Assembly (NCBI RefSeq): GCF_019801215.1
Contig: NZ_JAHVJO010000002.1
Coordinates: 744,001 to 808,000, forward strand
Reading direction: 5' to 3'
DNA length: 64,000 bases
DNA from: Fictibacillus nanhaiensis
Lineage (GTDB): Bacteria; Bacillota; Bacilli; Bacillales; Fictibacillaceae
Within the stretch, counting starts at the first letter, position 1; every line of letters starts with the position of its first letter. The position numbers and the translations under genes were made by a program. Of this stretch, positions 44,677 through 54,161 are shown piece by piece. The notes beneath the pieces were generated by a model. That model had not been told where the DNA came from. It saw only the letters and a list, made by a program, of their open reading frames with translations, and searched no databases.

Positions 44677-45480
44677 ATGAAACTATTAACGTTAAATGTC
44701 CATGGTTGGCAAGAAGAAAATCAGATGGAGAAACTTCAATCACTTGCTCAAGATATCGCAAGCGAACGATATGACGTAATCGCCTTACAGGAAGTCATGC
44801 AGTCGATCGAATCTCCTGTCGTAAAAGGCAACATCAAACAAGATAATTACGCACTGGTTTTAATCCAACTGCTGCAAGAACTTGGCGTTAACGATTATGA
44901 CTTTGTTTGGGATATGGCACATTACGGTTTTGTAACCTACGAAGAAGGACTTGCCGTCTTAAGCAGGCATCCGATTACGTCCAGCAAGAGTTTCTTCGTG
45001 ACCCCGTTACAGGATATGAACAACTGGAAAACACGTAAATTGGTTGGCACTACTATCACCTATTTTGAAAAAGAACTTCATTTTTTCTCCGGTCATTTTG
45101 GATGGTGGGATGATGAAGCAGCACCGTTTAAAGAGCAATTTGATCGTTTTATAAAACATATTCCGGCAAACGGATTGTCCTTTTTAATGGGCGATTTGAA
45201 TAACGATGCTAACGTTCGGGATGAAGGCTACGACTATGTCAGAGCGAACGGATTTTTCGATACGTATAACATGGCCGTTAAGAAAGATGACGGTTTTACA
45301 ATAAAAGGCGCCATTGCAGGCTGGAATCAAAACCACGCTGAAGAAGGGCGTAGAATCGATTACATTTTAAGCAACAAACCGCTGAACGTACAAAGTTCAT
45401 ATGTTCGTTTTAACGGAAAAGAAACACCCGTTGTGTCAGATCATGCTGGGGTTACAACGATAATAGATTTAGAAAACTAA
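44677..45480 (+). CDS. EEP-fold (endonuclease/exonuclease/phosphatase) family protein
   Basis: 267-residue cytosolic metal-dependent phosphoesterase. EEP motifs are intact: LTLNVHGWQ (about 3-11), IALQEV (about 36-41, metal Glu), FFSGHFGWW (His), LMGDLNNDANV (about 168-178) and the final SDHAGVTT (about 252-259). It begins 3 nt after the PTS gene stop, with GGAG nine bases ahead, and precedes the glucosidase. The location suggests it acts on a sugar phosphate or phosphodiester made in this pathway, but EEP proteins are diverse and the substrate is not known. Confidence 0.85.
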   Translation: MKLLTLNVHGWQEENQMEKLQSLAQDIASERYDVIALQEVMQSIESPVVKGNIKQDNYALVLIQLLQELGVNDYDFVWDMAHYGFVTYEEGLAVLSRHPITSSKSFFVTPLQDMNNWKTRKLVGTTITYFEKELHFFSGHFGWWDDEAAPFKEQFDRFIKHIPANGLSFLMGDLNNDANVRDEGYDYVRANGFFDTYNMAVKKDDGFTIKGAIAGWNQNHAEEGRRIDYILSNKPLNVQSSYVRFNGKETPVVSDHAGVTTIIDLEN

Positions 45481-45546
45481 CAGACTATGGGGAGCCGTTA
45501 TACGGTATCCCCTCCCCTGTTGTAAAGAGATAATGGAGGTAACATT

Positions 45547-47205
45547 ATGGAAAAAGTTTGGTGGAAAGAAGCCGTTGGCTATCAAATTTACCCTCGCAGC
45601 TTCCAGGATTCAAATGGAGACGGAATCGGTGATCTGCAAGGTATTATTCAGCGCCTCGATTACATTAAAGATTTAGGTATCGATGTGATTTGGATCTGTC
45701 CGATGTACAAGTCGCCGAATGATGATAACGGTTATGACATTTCCGACTATCAAGATATTATGGAAGACTTCGGAACAATGGAAGATTTTAATGCTCTTTT
45801 AAACGAAGTCCATAAACGCGGAATGAAGCTGATTATCGACCTTGTTCTCAATCATACAAGCGATGAGCACCAATGGTTCATTGAATCCCGTTCTTCAAAG
45901 TACAACGCAAAGCGTGACTGGTACATTTGGAGAGACGGAAAAAACGGAAAAGAACCAAACAACTGGGAAAGCATCTTCTCTGGTTCTGCTTGGGAGTATG
46001 ACGAAACGACAGACCAATATTACCTACATGTTTTTTCAACAAAACAGCCTGACGTAAACTGGGAAAACCCAGAAGTACGGGAAGCTCTTTACGATACGGT
46101 AAATTGGTGGCTAGATAAAGGGATCGACGGTTTCCGAATCGATGCCATCAGTCACATTAAAAAACGTCCAGGATTTCCTGATATGCCGAATCCGAAGAAT
46201 GAAAAATACGTATCTTCCTTTGATATGCACATGAACCAAAAGGGCATCCACACGTTCCTGCAAGAGTTTAAAGACCGTACGTATGCCAACTATGATGTTA
46301 TGACGGTCGGTGAAGCGAACGGTGTAAAAATCGATGAAGCTGATCTTTGGGTAGGAAAAGAACAAGGTAAGATGGATATGATTTTTCAATTCGAACACTT
46401 AGGGCTTTGGGATGCAGAAACAAATCCAGACTTGGATATCGTTGAATTGAAGAAAGTGTTAACACGCTGGCAAAAAGGCCTTGAAAAAGAAGGATGGAAC
46501 GCTCTTTTCATTGAGAATCATGACAAACCTCGTGTCGTTTCCACTTGGGGCAATGACAAAGAGTATTGGTATCAAAGTGCAACAAGCATGGGAGCAATGT
46601 ACTTCCTCATGCAAGGTACTCCGTTTATCTATCAAGGACAGGAAATTGGCATGACGAACGTGCAGTTTGACTCTATTTCCGACTATGATGATGTAGCTGT
46701 TAAAAACATGTACCGCATCAAACGCGAAGAAGGCGTGTCACACGATGACATCATGGCTGTCATTTGGGCATCTTCTCGTGACAACAGCCGTACACCGATG
46801 CAATGGAACAGCGAAGTAAACGCAGGTTTTACAGACGGAACACCTTGGATGAAAGTGAACCCGAACTATACAGAAATTAACGTCGAGAAACAGAAACAAG
46901 ACGAAAATTCAATCCTTAACTTCTATAAGAAGATGATCGCTTTAAAGAAAGAAAACGACATCTTCACGTATGGAACGTATGATTTATTGTGTGCAGACGA
47001 TAAACAAATCTATGCCTACACACGTACGCTAGGAGAAGAAAGAGTGATCGTCATCACAAACCTTTCTAAAACAAAGGCTGAGTTTACATCAACATTCGCT
47101 TTAAACAGAGAGAGCCTGTTGCTTTCGAACGAAGATGTTGCATCACATGATGATGTTACGCAAATTACATTACAGCCTTACGAAGCTCGCGTATACCGCG
47201 TTTAG
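45547..47205 (+). CDS. GH13 alpha-glucosidase, alpha-1,4 type
   Basis: 552-residue cytosolic glycoside hydrolase of the GH13 oligo-1,6-glucosidase/maltase group. Catalytic residues: nucleophile Asp199 (GFRIDAISHI), acid Glu256 (VGEANG), stabiliser Asp326 (IENHDKPR). The residue after the nucleophile is Ala. Family knowledge links Val here (DVI) to alpha-1,6 specificity and Ala (DAI) to alpha-1,4, so maltose-like substrates are likelier than isomaltose. Gly-Asp-Gly calcium-site loop DSNGDGIGD is at 22-30. Third gene of the PTS cluster, GGAGG ribosome site, strong terminator after it. Confidence 0.92.
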   Translation: MEKVWWKEAVGYQIYPRSFQDSNGDGIGDLQGIIQRLDYIKDLGIDVIWICPMYKSPNDDNGYDISDYQDIMEDFGTMEDFNALLNEVHKRGMKLIIDLVLNHTSDEHQWFIESRSSKYNAKRDWYIWRDGKNGKEPNNWESIFSGSAWEYDETTDQYYLHVFSTKQPDVNWENPEVREALYDTVNWWLDKGIDGFRIDAISHIKKRPGFPDMPNPKNEKYVSSFDMHMNQKGIHTFLQEFKDRTYANYDVMTVGEANGVKIDEADLWVGKEQGKMDMIFQFEHLGLWDAETNPDLDIVELKKVLTRWQKGLEKEGWNALFIENHDKPRVVSTWGNDKEYWYQSATSMGAMYFLMQGTPFIYQGQEIGMTNVQFDSISDYDDVAVKNMYRIKREEGVSHDDIMAVIWASSRDNSRTPMQWNSEVNAGFTDGTPWMKVNPNYTEINVEKQKQDENSILNFYKKMIALKKENDIFTYGTYDLLCADDKQIYAYTRTLGEERVIVITNLSKTKAEFTSTFALNRESLLLSNEDVASHDDVTQITLQPYEARVYRV

Positions 47206-47216
47206 GCATCATTCAA

Positions 47217-47256
47217 AAAACGTGCTTTCCTTAGATGGAAAGGCACGTTTTTTTTA
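47217..47256 (+). terminator. Terminator of the alpha-glucoside cluster
   Basis: Arms 47217-47230 and 47237-47251 (one bulge) then a T run. It ends the PTS-EEP-glucosidase operon. Confidence 0.9.
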
Positions 47257-47574
47257 TAGTGGCATTTTTTTCTCAAACCGGATAAAAGAATACATTCGAG
47301 TAAGAACAACTAAAGATCCTATTACTGTTATACCTAATGTTAAGTCTGTAAACAATGGGATCCACATGAATAGGAATGCAGCAATCGCTGTAACATTTCC
47401 TGAAAAACCGTTTATCGGTGTGTTCCCTACAAAAAGCGTTGCAGCTCCTTTTAGGGAATGAGCATAACAGGCTTCATGATAAGGGCGTATCTTAAAAAAC
47501 GCCCAAACGGTCACTAGATCATCTCTACACTCTATCGGCATTAAACATTTTTCGCAATGTAAGTCTTTCTTCAC
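47254..47574 (-). CDS. Small membrane protein with zinc-ribbon-like N-terminus
   Basis: 106 residues from a GTG at 47574 (GGGGG seven bases ahead); the frame is open to an ATG at 47592 with no ribosome site. The N-terminus has KKDLHCEKCLMPIECRDD (CxxC and a third Cys) and then RPYHEACY, a possible Cys4/His zinc site at about 5-37. Two helices follow (about 55-75 and 80-97). I do not recognise the family. It lies 17 nt beyond the nucleotidyltransferase gene on the same strand and may be co-transcribed with it. Confidence 0.6.
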   Translation of the reverse strand: MKKDLHCEKCLMPIECRDDLVTVWAFFKIRPYHEACYAHSLKGAATLFVGNTPINGFSGNVTAIAAFLFMWIPLFTDLTLGITVIGSLVVLTRMYSFIRFEKKMPL

Positions 47575-47608
47575 AGTTATCCCCCTGGTCATTCTATATT
47601 TAAATTCA

Positions 47609-48421
47609 TCACACCTTTTGCAGCTGAAACGTTTCTTTGCAATAGGTGATGATATATTTCACAAACCGCTTCATATCCTCCTTGCGAACCGCTTTTGAAT
47701 GGTAGTACGACTCAGATTCAGGGTTTGTTTTGATTCGCAAGCCTTCCAATAAAATCGGATGAAAAAGAGATGGCACCAGTGGCTTTGCTTTTGCGATAGC
47801 TTCCTTTTTGCTGAATATATTTTTGTATGTGAAGGACAAAAGAATCCTGCATAACATAACCACACCAAACTCTATCCAATCATCATAAAAGAAACACATG
47901 TCCCGCTCTACTTTTTCGTTCCAATAGGTATTCAAATACTCATTCATGGTCTTTTCTGCATCTGTCCATCGTACCTCTAAAGGTAAAACAGAAAAGGGCT
48001 CTCCATATACAGTAATCCCTTTCGTTTTTAACATCCACCACGTTAGGTCATTTAGATCATGAAAACCTCGATGCATCTTTCCTTCTGTAAAGAAAGGATA
48101 CTCCTCTAGATCAGGGTAAACCATTCCAACTTGTCCTGGCGTGATATAACAGCCATCCAGCCTTGGACCAAACTGATGTGCGTTGCATCGTAAATGAACC
48201 AAATTTAATAGATCTTCCGTCTTCTTCCCTATTCGTCCGTTGATTACCGTAACAAAATCAAGGTCACTCGAATTGGGATCAAATGCACCAAGTGCAAGAG
48301 AACCGTATACATAGATTCCTTTAATTCGTTCTGAAGGAAGTACCTCTAGTAATAGCTCCTTATAAATTTCTAAAAATTCCTCAACATCTTCAGGTAACTG
48401 ATAATCCCTAGTTCCATTCAA
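47609..48421 (-). CDS. AadA-like nucleotidyltransferase (aminoglycoside adenylyltransferase family)
   Basis: 270 residues. The nucleotidyltransferase signature YGSLALGAFDPNSSDLDFV (GS...DxD, about 39-57) and a C-terminal DUF4111 domain are those of streptomycin/spectinomycin adenylyltransferases (ANT(3'')/ANT(9)). The YITPGQVG and WWMLKTKGITVYGE motifs also match. Chromosomal members of this family need not confer resistance; no mobile element is nearby. The start is a TTG at 48421 with GGGGG about ten bases upstream. Substrate and resistance effect are not shown by the sequence. Confidence 0.78.
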   Translation of the reverse strand: MNGTRDYQLPEDVEEFLEIYKELLLEVLPSERIKGIYVYGSLALGAFDPNSSDLDFVTVINGRIGKKTEDLLNLVHLRCNAHQFGPRLDGCYITPGQVGMVYPDLEEYPFFTEGKMHRGFHDLNDLTWWMLKTKGITVYGEPFSVLPLEVRWTDAEKTMNEYLNTYWNEKVERDMCFFYDDWIEFGVVMLCRILLSFTYKNIFSKKEAIAKAKPLVPSLFHPILLEGLRIKTNPESESYYHSKAVRKEDMKRFVKYIITYCKETFQLQKV

Positions 48422-48736
48422 CTTTTTATAACCCCCATGAAAAAAAACATATTGTTTTTATTCTACAGGGAATCCACCAAATTCCTTTTTATGGATAAAA
48501 AATACCCGCAGCAATGGAGCGCATTGAAAGCTTTACGAAAAAATGGGTCGTGTGATGTCACCGAAAATTTATAGATACAAACTACAATAAAGGGTAAAAC
48601 CAACTCGTACTGACGAGGCGGTTTTACCCTTTTTTTCAGTATACAAAGCATCCACTACGTGTGGGTGATATCGGATGATTTAAAAACAACAGGCCAAGCC
48701 TAATAAAAAAATATCAATTTTTTAGTCAGCCCTCAA
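48422..48736. other. Intergenic region, possible tiny plus-strand ORF and terminator
   Basis: 315 bp between two minus-strand genes. A 27-codon plus-strand frame (ATG 48491, ending TAG 48574) runs into a strong hairpin at 48589-48632. I find no good ribosome site for it, so it may be a remnant or part of an untranslated RNA. The rest shows nothing recognisable. Confidence 0.35.
48589..48640. terminator. Strong hairpin terminator, T-run stronger on plus strand
   Basis: Arms AAAGGGTAAAACC / GGTTTTACCCTTT (48589-48601, 48620-48632) with seven T on the plus strand. It may end the desaturase message on the minus strand and anything transcribed on the plus strand. Confidence 0.75.
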
Positions 48737-49840
48737 CTAATGGGTGCTTTTAACTGTTCGATTTGTTGTACTTACTTCCGGCTCCCCTGTTTCCCCTTTT
48801 TGATAGGAAATGTTGTCTGGGTTAAGCCCATGTCCAAGTGATTGATATACATTGCCCGGTGCCGGATCAACAAACTGATGATTGTTCATATAAACTCGCG
48901 GTGTTTTCCACAGCGTCACCAATGCCTTCCAGTGAGGCATCTCATGATAACGCTCAGGCCACATTTCTTTAATATGCTTCTTCACGAGCGGATAATATTT
49001 TGGACTCATTCCTGGGAACAAATGATGTTCCGTATGATAGGAAAAGTTGAAATGAAGCACATCCACCCATTTTGGTACGGTAACTGTTAAGCTGTTCGCT
49101 AAAGGATCATTTACATCCGTCATCGGATTTAAACGGTGGTTTGTTGAGATATAGCTCATCACGATGGCATTGGCAATTAAAAGCGGCAGCAATACGGCGA
49201 AAAACCACTTAACAGGACCTAGCCACACTAACAGGCTTAGCCACGTTGCCCACGGAAGTAAAAGCTGAATCCAAACAGATGGACGATTACTCGGTTTAAA
49301 TTCCTTAATAAATCGTTTGAACATATATAGTCCATGAATCGTAAACGATACTGACAAAAAGGCAAAGCTGACGATTGAACGCATCCACAACGGAAGCTTA
49401 TATACTTTCTGTAGAAATGGGTTGTGTGACAGGTTTTCTAATGTTGGCCAAGCATCAGGGTCTTCCCCATCCTCTTGCGTGTGTACGTGATGTGTCGTGT
49501 TGTGCCATTTTCGCCATAATTTTGGACCGACACTAAGCGGCCAAAAAGCAACAGCTCCTAAAAAGTCACGCAACCATGGCTTACGAATGACCGTGCCGTG
49601 GAGAATTTCATGTCCTAAAAAGCCCATTCCAGCAAAGCTTGTTCCTAATATGACAGCGATTCCAATTCCTATCCAAGGATGAAGATTATTTAATAAACCG
49701 ATAACTAATATACCGGCGATAGCAATCAATAAGTAAACTAATCCTCCCCATAGCCGTGATGGTACCGGTTTGAAGGCTTCTTTTGGAAGCTTGGGAGCAA
49801 TTTTTGCTGCATACCAGCCAAAAGATTGTAGGTCTTTCAT
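48737..49840 (-). CDS. Membrane fatty acid desaturase
   Basis: Di-iron acyl-lipid desaturase of 367 residues. All three histidine boxes are present: GHEILHG (about 77-83), WHNTTHHVHT (about 112-121) and YHTEHHLFPGM (about 271-281). Four helices flank them. It differs from B. subtilis Des in box sequence and resembles the broader bacterial desaturase family, so the double-bond position is uncertain. RBS AGAGGAG. No DesK/DesR pair is adjacent. Confidence 0.88.
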   Translation of the reverse strand: MKDLQSFGWYAAKIAPKLPKEAFKPVPSRLWGGLVYLLIAIAGILVIGLLNNLHPWIGIGIAVILGTSFAGMGFLGHEILHGTVIRKPWLRDFLGAVAFWPLSVGPKLWRKWHNTTHHVHTQEDGEDPDAWPTLENLSHNPFLQKVYKLPLWMRSIVSFAFLSVSFTIHGLYMFKRFIKEFKPSNRPSVWIQLLLPWATWLSLLVWLGPVKWFFAVLLPLLIANAIVMSYISTNHRLNPMTDVNDPLANSLTVTVPKWVDVLHFNFSYHTEHHLFPGMSPKYYPLVKKHIKEMWPERYHEMPHWKALVTLWKTPRVYMNNHQFVDPAPGNVYQSLGHGLNPDNISYQKGETGEPEVSTTNRTVKSTH

Positions 49841-50019
49841 CTGCTCAACTCCTCTAAATCAGACTCTTTCGAATTCTCGTACTTTACTATCGTAACAAGG
49901 TTTGTTTTAGGAAGCAACCATTTTTATTACCTGGTAATAATAGTTGGTATTATGTACCCATAAAGAAACCTTGATTGAAGCTGATTTTTCCTGCCAAATT
50001 AGTTTTTGATAAAAAAAAT

Positions 50020-50048
50020 CGGGTCACCAAGAAGGATGACCCGTTTTA
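50020..50048 (-). terminator. Terminator of the helicase operon
   Basis: Arms CGGGTCA / TGACCCG (50020-50026, 50037-50043), followed on the minus strand by ATTTTTTTT. Confidence 0.85.
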
Positions 50049-50112
50049 CTTTAAATTATAACTTTTACTTTTTACTTTTTTACGGACCGATTTATTTGGA
50101 GATGAAATAATT

Positions 50113-51228
50113 CTATAAATATTCCAACTCTAATACTTTTAATCTTTGATTCGTTTCCCGTTCGATTACCTGCAGAAGCCTGCGATCTTTCGGAGCGATA
50201 AACGTTACAGCAAGTCCTTTTCCCCCAGCCCGTCCGGTTCTGCCGATTCGATGAATATAGCTTTCGGCATCCAAAGCAATATCGTAGTTGAACACATGGG
50301 TAACCCCTTCAACATCAAGACCTCGTGCTGCCACATCTGTTGCGACCAAAAACTGGATGTCTCCTTGACGAAACCGTTTCATCACGTCTTCCCTTTTGGC
50401 TTGCGATAGGTCGCCATGAAGTTCATCGCTGTTGAAGTCCATACTCTGTAAAGCCTCGTTCAGTTTGCTTACTCTTCGCTTTGTCCGGCAAAAAATGATG
50501 GCCAAATATGGCCGCAACAAGCGGATAGAACGGACAAGATCATTCTGCTTTCCTCGATCCGTTGTTTCAACCACACGCTGCCGTATTTCCTTCAAGGTAA
50601 TGTTCTTTGTCTGAATATGAATATCTCGTGGATTTTTTGTATACGTCCGGGCAAGCTTCTTTACTTCATCCGGCATCGTTGCAGAAAAAAGTAAGGTTTG
50701 ACGGGTTGCTGGTACGTTTTCCATAATATCTTCAATGTCTGTTAAAAATCCGATATGCAGCATCTGATCCGCTTCATCGAGTACGAAGGTTGACACGCTA
50801 GACAGATCAATCGTTTCTCGTCGAATGTGATCTAACAGTCTGCCTGGGGTTCCGACAACTAGATGAACTTTTCCTTCCAGCTGATGCATCTGTGCAATTA
50901 CATCCTGCCCTCCATATACGGCAAGAACATGAATATCTCCCAGAGACTCTGTCAGTTTTCGGACCTCTGCAGTAATCTGTATCGCTAACTCTCTAGTGGG
51001 GGCAATAATCAACCCTTGGATAGCGTCTCGTTCCGCGTCTATTTTTTGAAGGAGTGGCAGCACGAATGCAAGGGTTTTCCCTGTTCCTGTCTGTGCCTGT
51101 CCGACTACATCTGATCCTTCCAAAATAACAGGTATCGTTTCTTTTTGAATAGGAGTCGGTTCCCCAATTCCGTTTTGAAGCAAAATCTCTGCTAATTCAT
51201 CTGTAACGCCTAATTCTTTAAAACTCAT
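50113..51228 (-). CDS. yfmL: DEAD-box RNA helicase, YfmL-like
   Basis: 371-residue ATP-dependent RNA helicase without C-terminal extension, the length of Bacillus YfmL, a factor linked to ribosome assembly and cold growth. Motifs in order: Q-motif GEPTPIQ (22-28), AQTGTGKT (44-51), PTRELAIQ (76-83), [12 protein letters not shown] (149-152), [32 protein letters not shown]. The ATG overlaps the TAA of the reductase gene by one base (TAATG), implying translational coupling. YfmL rather than CshA/CshB is favoured by the short length only. Confidence 0.85.
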   Translation of the reverse strand: MSFKELGVTDELAEILLQNGIGEPTPIQKETIPVILEGSDVVGQAQTGTGKTLAFVLPLLQKIDAERDAIQGLIIAPTRELAIQITAEVRKLTESLGDIHVLAVYGGQDVIAQMHQLEGKVHLVVGTPGRLLDHIRRETIDLSSVSTFVLDEADQMLHIGFLTDIEDIMENVPATRQTLLFSATMPDEVKKLARTYTKNPRDIHIQTKNITLKEIRQRVVETTDRGKQNDLVRSIRLLRPYLAIIFCRTKRRVSKLNEALQSMDFNSDELHGDLSQAKREDVMKRFRQGDIQFLVATDVAARGLDVEGVTHVFNYDIALDAESYIHRIGRTGRAGGKGLAVTFIAPKDRRLLQVIERETNQRLKVLELEYL

Positions 51229-52037
51229 TATTTTTGCCCCAATTCTTTTACTTTCCTCGTACAGCTTTCCATAGCGGCCATCACCGCTCCTCTAAAACGT
51301 TCCTGTTCAAGAGTAGAAACCGCCGCTATCGTTGCCCCTCCAGGTGAGGTTACTTGGTCCTTCAGCTCTCCTGGGTGCTTTCCTGTTTCAAGAACCATCT
51401 GTGCAGCTCCTAAAACGGCTTGGGCTGCTAAACGGTAGGATTGATCACGTGAAAGACCTTGTCTTACGCCTCCATCTGCCATCGCTTCAATCATCATGTA
51501 CACATAGGCAGGTGATGACCCGCTTATCGCAGGAATGGCATCCATCTGAGATTCTTCAATAATTTCCACTTTTCCGAAACTGCTCAAGAGTTTTTCAACG
51601 AGCGTCAGTTCTTCGTCAGTTATTTCATCGTTCACAGAAACAGCTGTCATTCCCGCCCCCACAAGAGAAGGAGTGTTAGGCATCGTACGGACTACTTTTA
51701 CTTTTTGCCCAAAGGCGTGTTCGACGTCCTGTGTCGTAATGCCGGCAGCAATCGTGACGATGATCGTTTCAGGATTCATTTCAGATCTAACCTCCTCAAT
51801 CACATCAAAATACGCATAAGGAGCAACGGCCAGGAACAATACATCAGCAAAACGGCATACGTCAGAATTCGATGGACTCACTTGAATGCCAAACTCGTTT
51901 TTGACATATTCTCTTGTCTTCTCCGTACGCATGCTTGCCATAATCTGCTCATTTTTTACTAAGCCAGACTTCATGATTCCGCCAGCCATCGCTTGCGCCA
52001 TTTTTCCAAAACCGATAAATCCAATTCTTTTATTCAA
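51228..52037 (-). CDS. proI: Pyrroline-5-carboxylate reductase
   Basis: Last step of proline synthesis, P5C to L-proline with NAD(P)H. 269 residues. The Rossmann motif [16 protein letters not shown] is at residues 5-20; [16 protein letters not shown] (about 115-130) and the family signature [20 protein letters not shown] followed by GLSRDQSY and VTSPGGAT are complete. Bacillus has several isoenzymes (ProG, ProH, ProI); I favour ProI-like, with moderate certainty. The start is a TTG at 52037 with a weak ribosome site. It is coupled to the helicase gene. Confidence 0.9.
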   Translation of the reverse strand: MNKRIGFIGFGKMAQAMAGGIMKSGLVKNEQIMASMRTEKTREYVKNEFGIQVSPSNSDVCRFADVLFLAVAPYAYFDVIEEVRSEMNPETIIVTIAAGITTQDVEHAFGQKVKVVRTMPNTPSLVGAGMTAVSVNDEITDEELTLVEKLLSSFGKVEIIEESQMDAIPAISGSSPAYVYMMIEAMADGGVRQGLSRDQSYRLAAQAVLGAAQMVLETGKHPGELKDQVTSPGGATIAAVSTLEQERFRGAVMAAMESCTRKVKELGQK

Positions 52038-52155
52038 TGTGTCTACACTTCTTTCTATCTATACTTTTAAAAAGGGAAATTTTTATTTATACAGAATACC
52101 TTTAAAGATAGCTTTACCTTTAGTAAACCACAAATACATAAGGTGTGTGAAATCC

Positions 52156-52623
52156 ATGGACATGTTAACTAAAGAAGAATGGCATCGTAAACAAGCGGTT
52201 GATAATTTTAATAAAACGTGGGATCTGATGGAGAAGGCTAATCGGACGAAAGAAGAAGCTATGGAGATGATTCATACCGCTCACAGCTCCCGATACCATT
52301 GGGGTTTAGCTGGTGGGCCGCTAAATCTTGCACGAGGAGAATGGCAGATATCCAGAGTCTATTCTTTATTAAAGATGGCTGATTCTGCGTTGCTTCACGC
52401 TGAACATTCCTTGCAGCTTTGTCTTGAAAATAACATCGGAGATTTTGACTTAGCATTCGCCTATGAGGCAGCAGCAAGAGCGTACATGATAAAAGACGAT
52501 GATACCATGATGGACAAGTTCATTTCTTTAGCGCATGATGCGGCTGAAAATATTGCTAAAAAAGAGGATAAAGATTATTTCATTTCTGAGCTAAACTCCA
52601 TTAAACTAGGAAGTAAAGCGTAA
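52156..52623 (+). CDS. Hypothetical all-helical protein
   Basis: 155 residues, soluble, helix-rich, with repeats suggestive of a TPR-like bundle (SALLHAEHSLQLCLENNIGD, FDLAFAYEAAARAYMIKDDD). Family not recognised by name, although such proteins are often found as conserved hypotheticals in Bacilli. The frame is open from 51886 (antisense to proI); the ATG at 52156 has AAGGTG nine bases upstream. It is followed at 20 nt by the M20 dipeptidase gene and is probably co-transcribed with it. Confidence 0.7.
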   Translation: MDMLTKEEWHRKQAVDNFNKTWDLMEKANRTKEEAMEMIHTAHSSRYHWGLAGGPLNLARGEWQISRVYSLLKMADSALLHAEHSLQLCLENNIGDFDLAFAYEAAARAYMIKDDDTMMDKFISLAHDAAENIAKKEDKDYFISELNSIKLGSKA

Positions 52624-52642
52624 CGTACATAAGGAGGATTTC

Positions 52643-54040
52643 ATGATGACAGACAAAATTGTGAACTATTTAAAAGAAAATCGTGACACACATTTAAAAG
52701 AATTAACCGACTGGCTCGCCGTTCCGAGTGTGAGTGCATTGGCTGAGCACAAACAAGACGTTCGAAAAGGAGCAGAATGGATTGCAGATAACCTTGCCAA
52801 CTCCGGCATGGATAACGTGAAAATCTATGAAACAGATGGACACCCGGTCGTTTATGCTGATTGGTTAAAAGCAGAAGGCAAACCAACAGTGCTTGTTTAT
52901 GGCCACTATGACGTTCAGCCTGTTGACCCTATCGAGCTTTGGGATTCCCCTCCATACGAAGCTACTATTCGTGACAACAAATTATACGCTCGCGGCGCAT
53001 CCGACGATAAAGGCCAAACGTTCATGCACGTAAAAGTGTTACAAGCCATCCTAGAATCTGAAGGAACACTTCCATTAAACTTCAAGTTCTGCATTGAAGG
53101 AGAAGAAGAAATCGGAAGCCCAAGTCTACCAAAATTCATAGAGAACAACAAAGAGCTTCTAGCAGCTGATGTAATCGTTATTTCTGATACAGGTATGCTT
53201 GATAGAGGCAAGCCTGCAATCTGCTATGGTCTGCGCGGCATGTGTGCGATGCAGGTGGATGTGACAGGACCAAACAGTGACCTTCACTCAGGCCTATATG
53301 GAGGAGCGGTCCAAAATCCGCTTCACGCAATTACGGAGCTTCTTCAATCGTTCCGTGATGATAACGGACGCATATTAGTCGATGGCTTTTACGATAACGT
53401 ACAAGACCTGACAAACGAAGAAAGAGATGCTTTCCGTGCCCTTCCATTAACGGAAGAAGCCTTGAAGAATCAGCTTGGCGTAACAGAACTGACAGGTGAA
53501 GAAGGCTACTCCCACATCGAGCGTACATGGGCACGCCCTACCCTCGAACTTAATGGTGTATGGGGTGGCTTCCAAGGTGAAGGGGTCAAGACGGTTATTC
53601 CGGCAAAAGCACACGCAAAGATCAGCTGTCGTCTTGTTCCGAATCAGGACCCTGATGAGATTATTGAAAAAGTAAAACGTCATATAGAAAAACATAAACC
53701 TGTCGGTGTAGAGGTTACGGTTACCCTATTCGATAAAGGAGCACCATACGTTACACCTTTTGATCACCCTGCTATTCAAGCGGCTGCCCGGTCTTATGAA
53801 AAAGTATATGGCGTCCCTACAGCTTTCACACGTGGAGGCGGTTCGATTCCAATCGTGGCAACGTTTGATCAATTGTTAAATATTCCAGTGGTCTTAATGG
53901 GCTTTGGACTCTCAACAGAAAACTTCCATGCACCGAATGAACACTTCCACCTCGAAAATTTTGATATGGGGATGGAGACACTCGCAGACTATTGGTTTGA
54001 ACTTGAGAAATCCATTAAAAAAGAACCATCCGCTTTATAA
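52643..54040 (+). CDS. M20 family dipeptidase
   Basis: 465-residue cytosolic zinc peptidase. Metal ligands: His in VLVYGHYDVQP (about 87), bridging Asp in ARGASDDKGQ (about 120), Glu pair in IEGEEEIGSPS (about 154, catalytic and metal), Asp in VISDTGML (about 180), and the last His near LSTENFHAPNEH (about 430). The dimerisation lid (about 200-370) contains SDLHSGLYGGAVQNP. This is the PM20D/carnosinase-like subgroup that cleaves a range of dipeptides. Two ATGs at the start follow AAGGAGG. Confidence 0.92.
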   Translation: MMTDKIVNYLKENRDTHLKELTDWLAVPSVSALAEHKQDVRKGAEWIADNLANSGMDNVKIYETDGHPVVYADWLKAEGKPTVLVYGHYDVQPVDPIELWDSPPYEATIRDNKLYARGASDDKGQTFMHVKVLQAILESEGTLPLNFKFCIEGEEEIGSPSLPKFIENNKELLAADVIVISDTGMLDRGKPAICYGLRGMCAMQVDVTGPNSDLHSGLYGGAVQNPLHAITELLQSFRDDNGRILVDGFYDNVQDLTNEERDAFRALPLTEEALKNQLGVTELTGEEGYSHIERTWARPTLELNGVWGGFQGEGVKTVIPAKAHAKISCRLVPNQDPDEIIEKVKRHIEKHKPVGVEVTVTLFDKGAPYVTPFDHPAIQAAARSYEKVYGVPTAFTRGGGSIPIVATFDQLLNIPVVLMGFGLSTENFHAPNEHFHLENFDMGMETLADYWFELEKSIKKEPSAL

Positions 54041-54051
54041 AAATTCACCGG

Positions 54052-54085
54052 AGAACATCAGAGTATCTTCTGATGTTCTTTTTCA
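54052..54085 (+). terminator. Terminator after the M20 gene
   Basis: Arms AGAACATCAGA / TCTGATGTTCT with T5 after. Confidence 0.88.
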
Positions 54086-54161
54086 CTGTGCTATTTTCGT
54101 TTTTTTATTTGGGTATGATATAATCAACCAATCACAATAAAAGAAACGGAGAGTATAAAAT

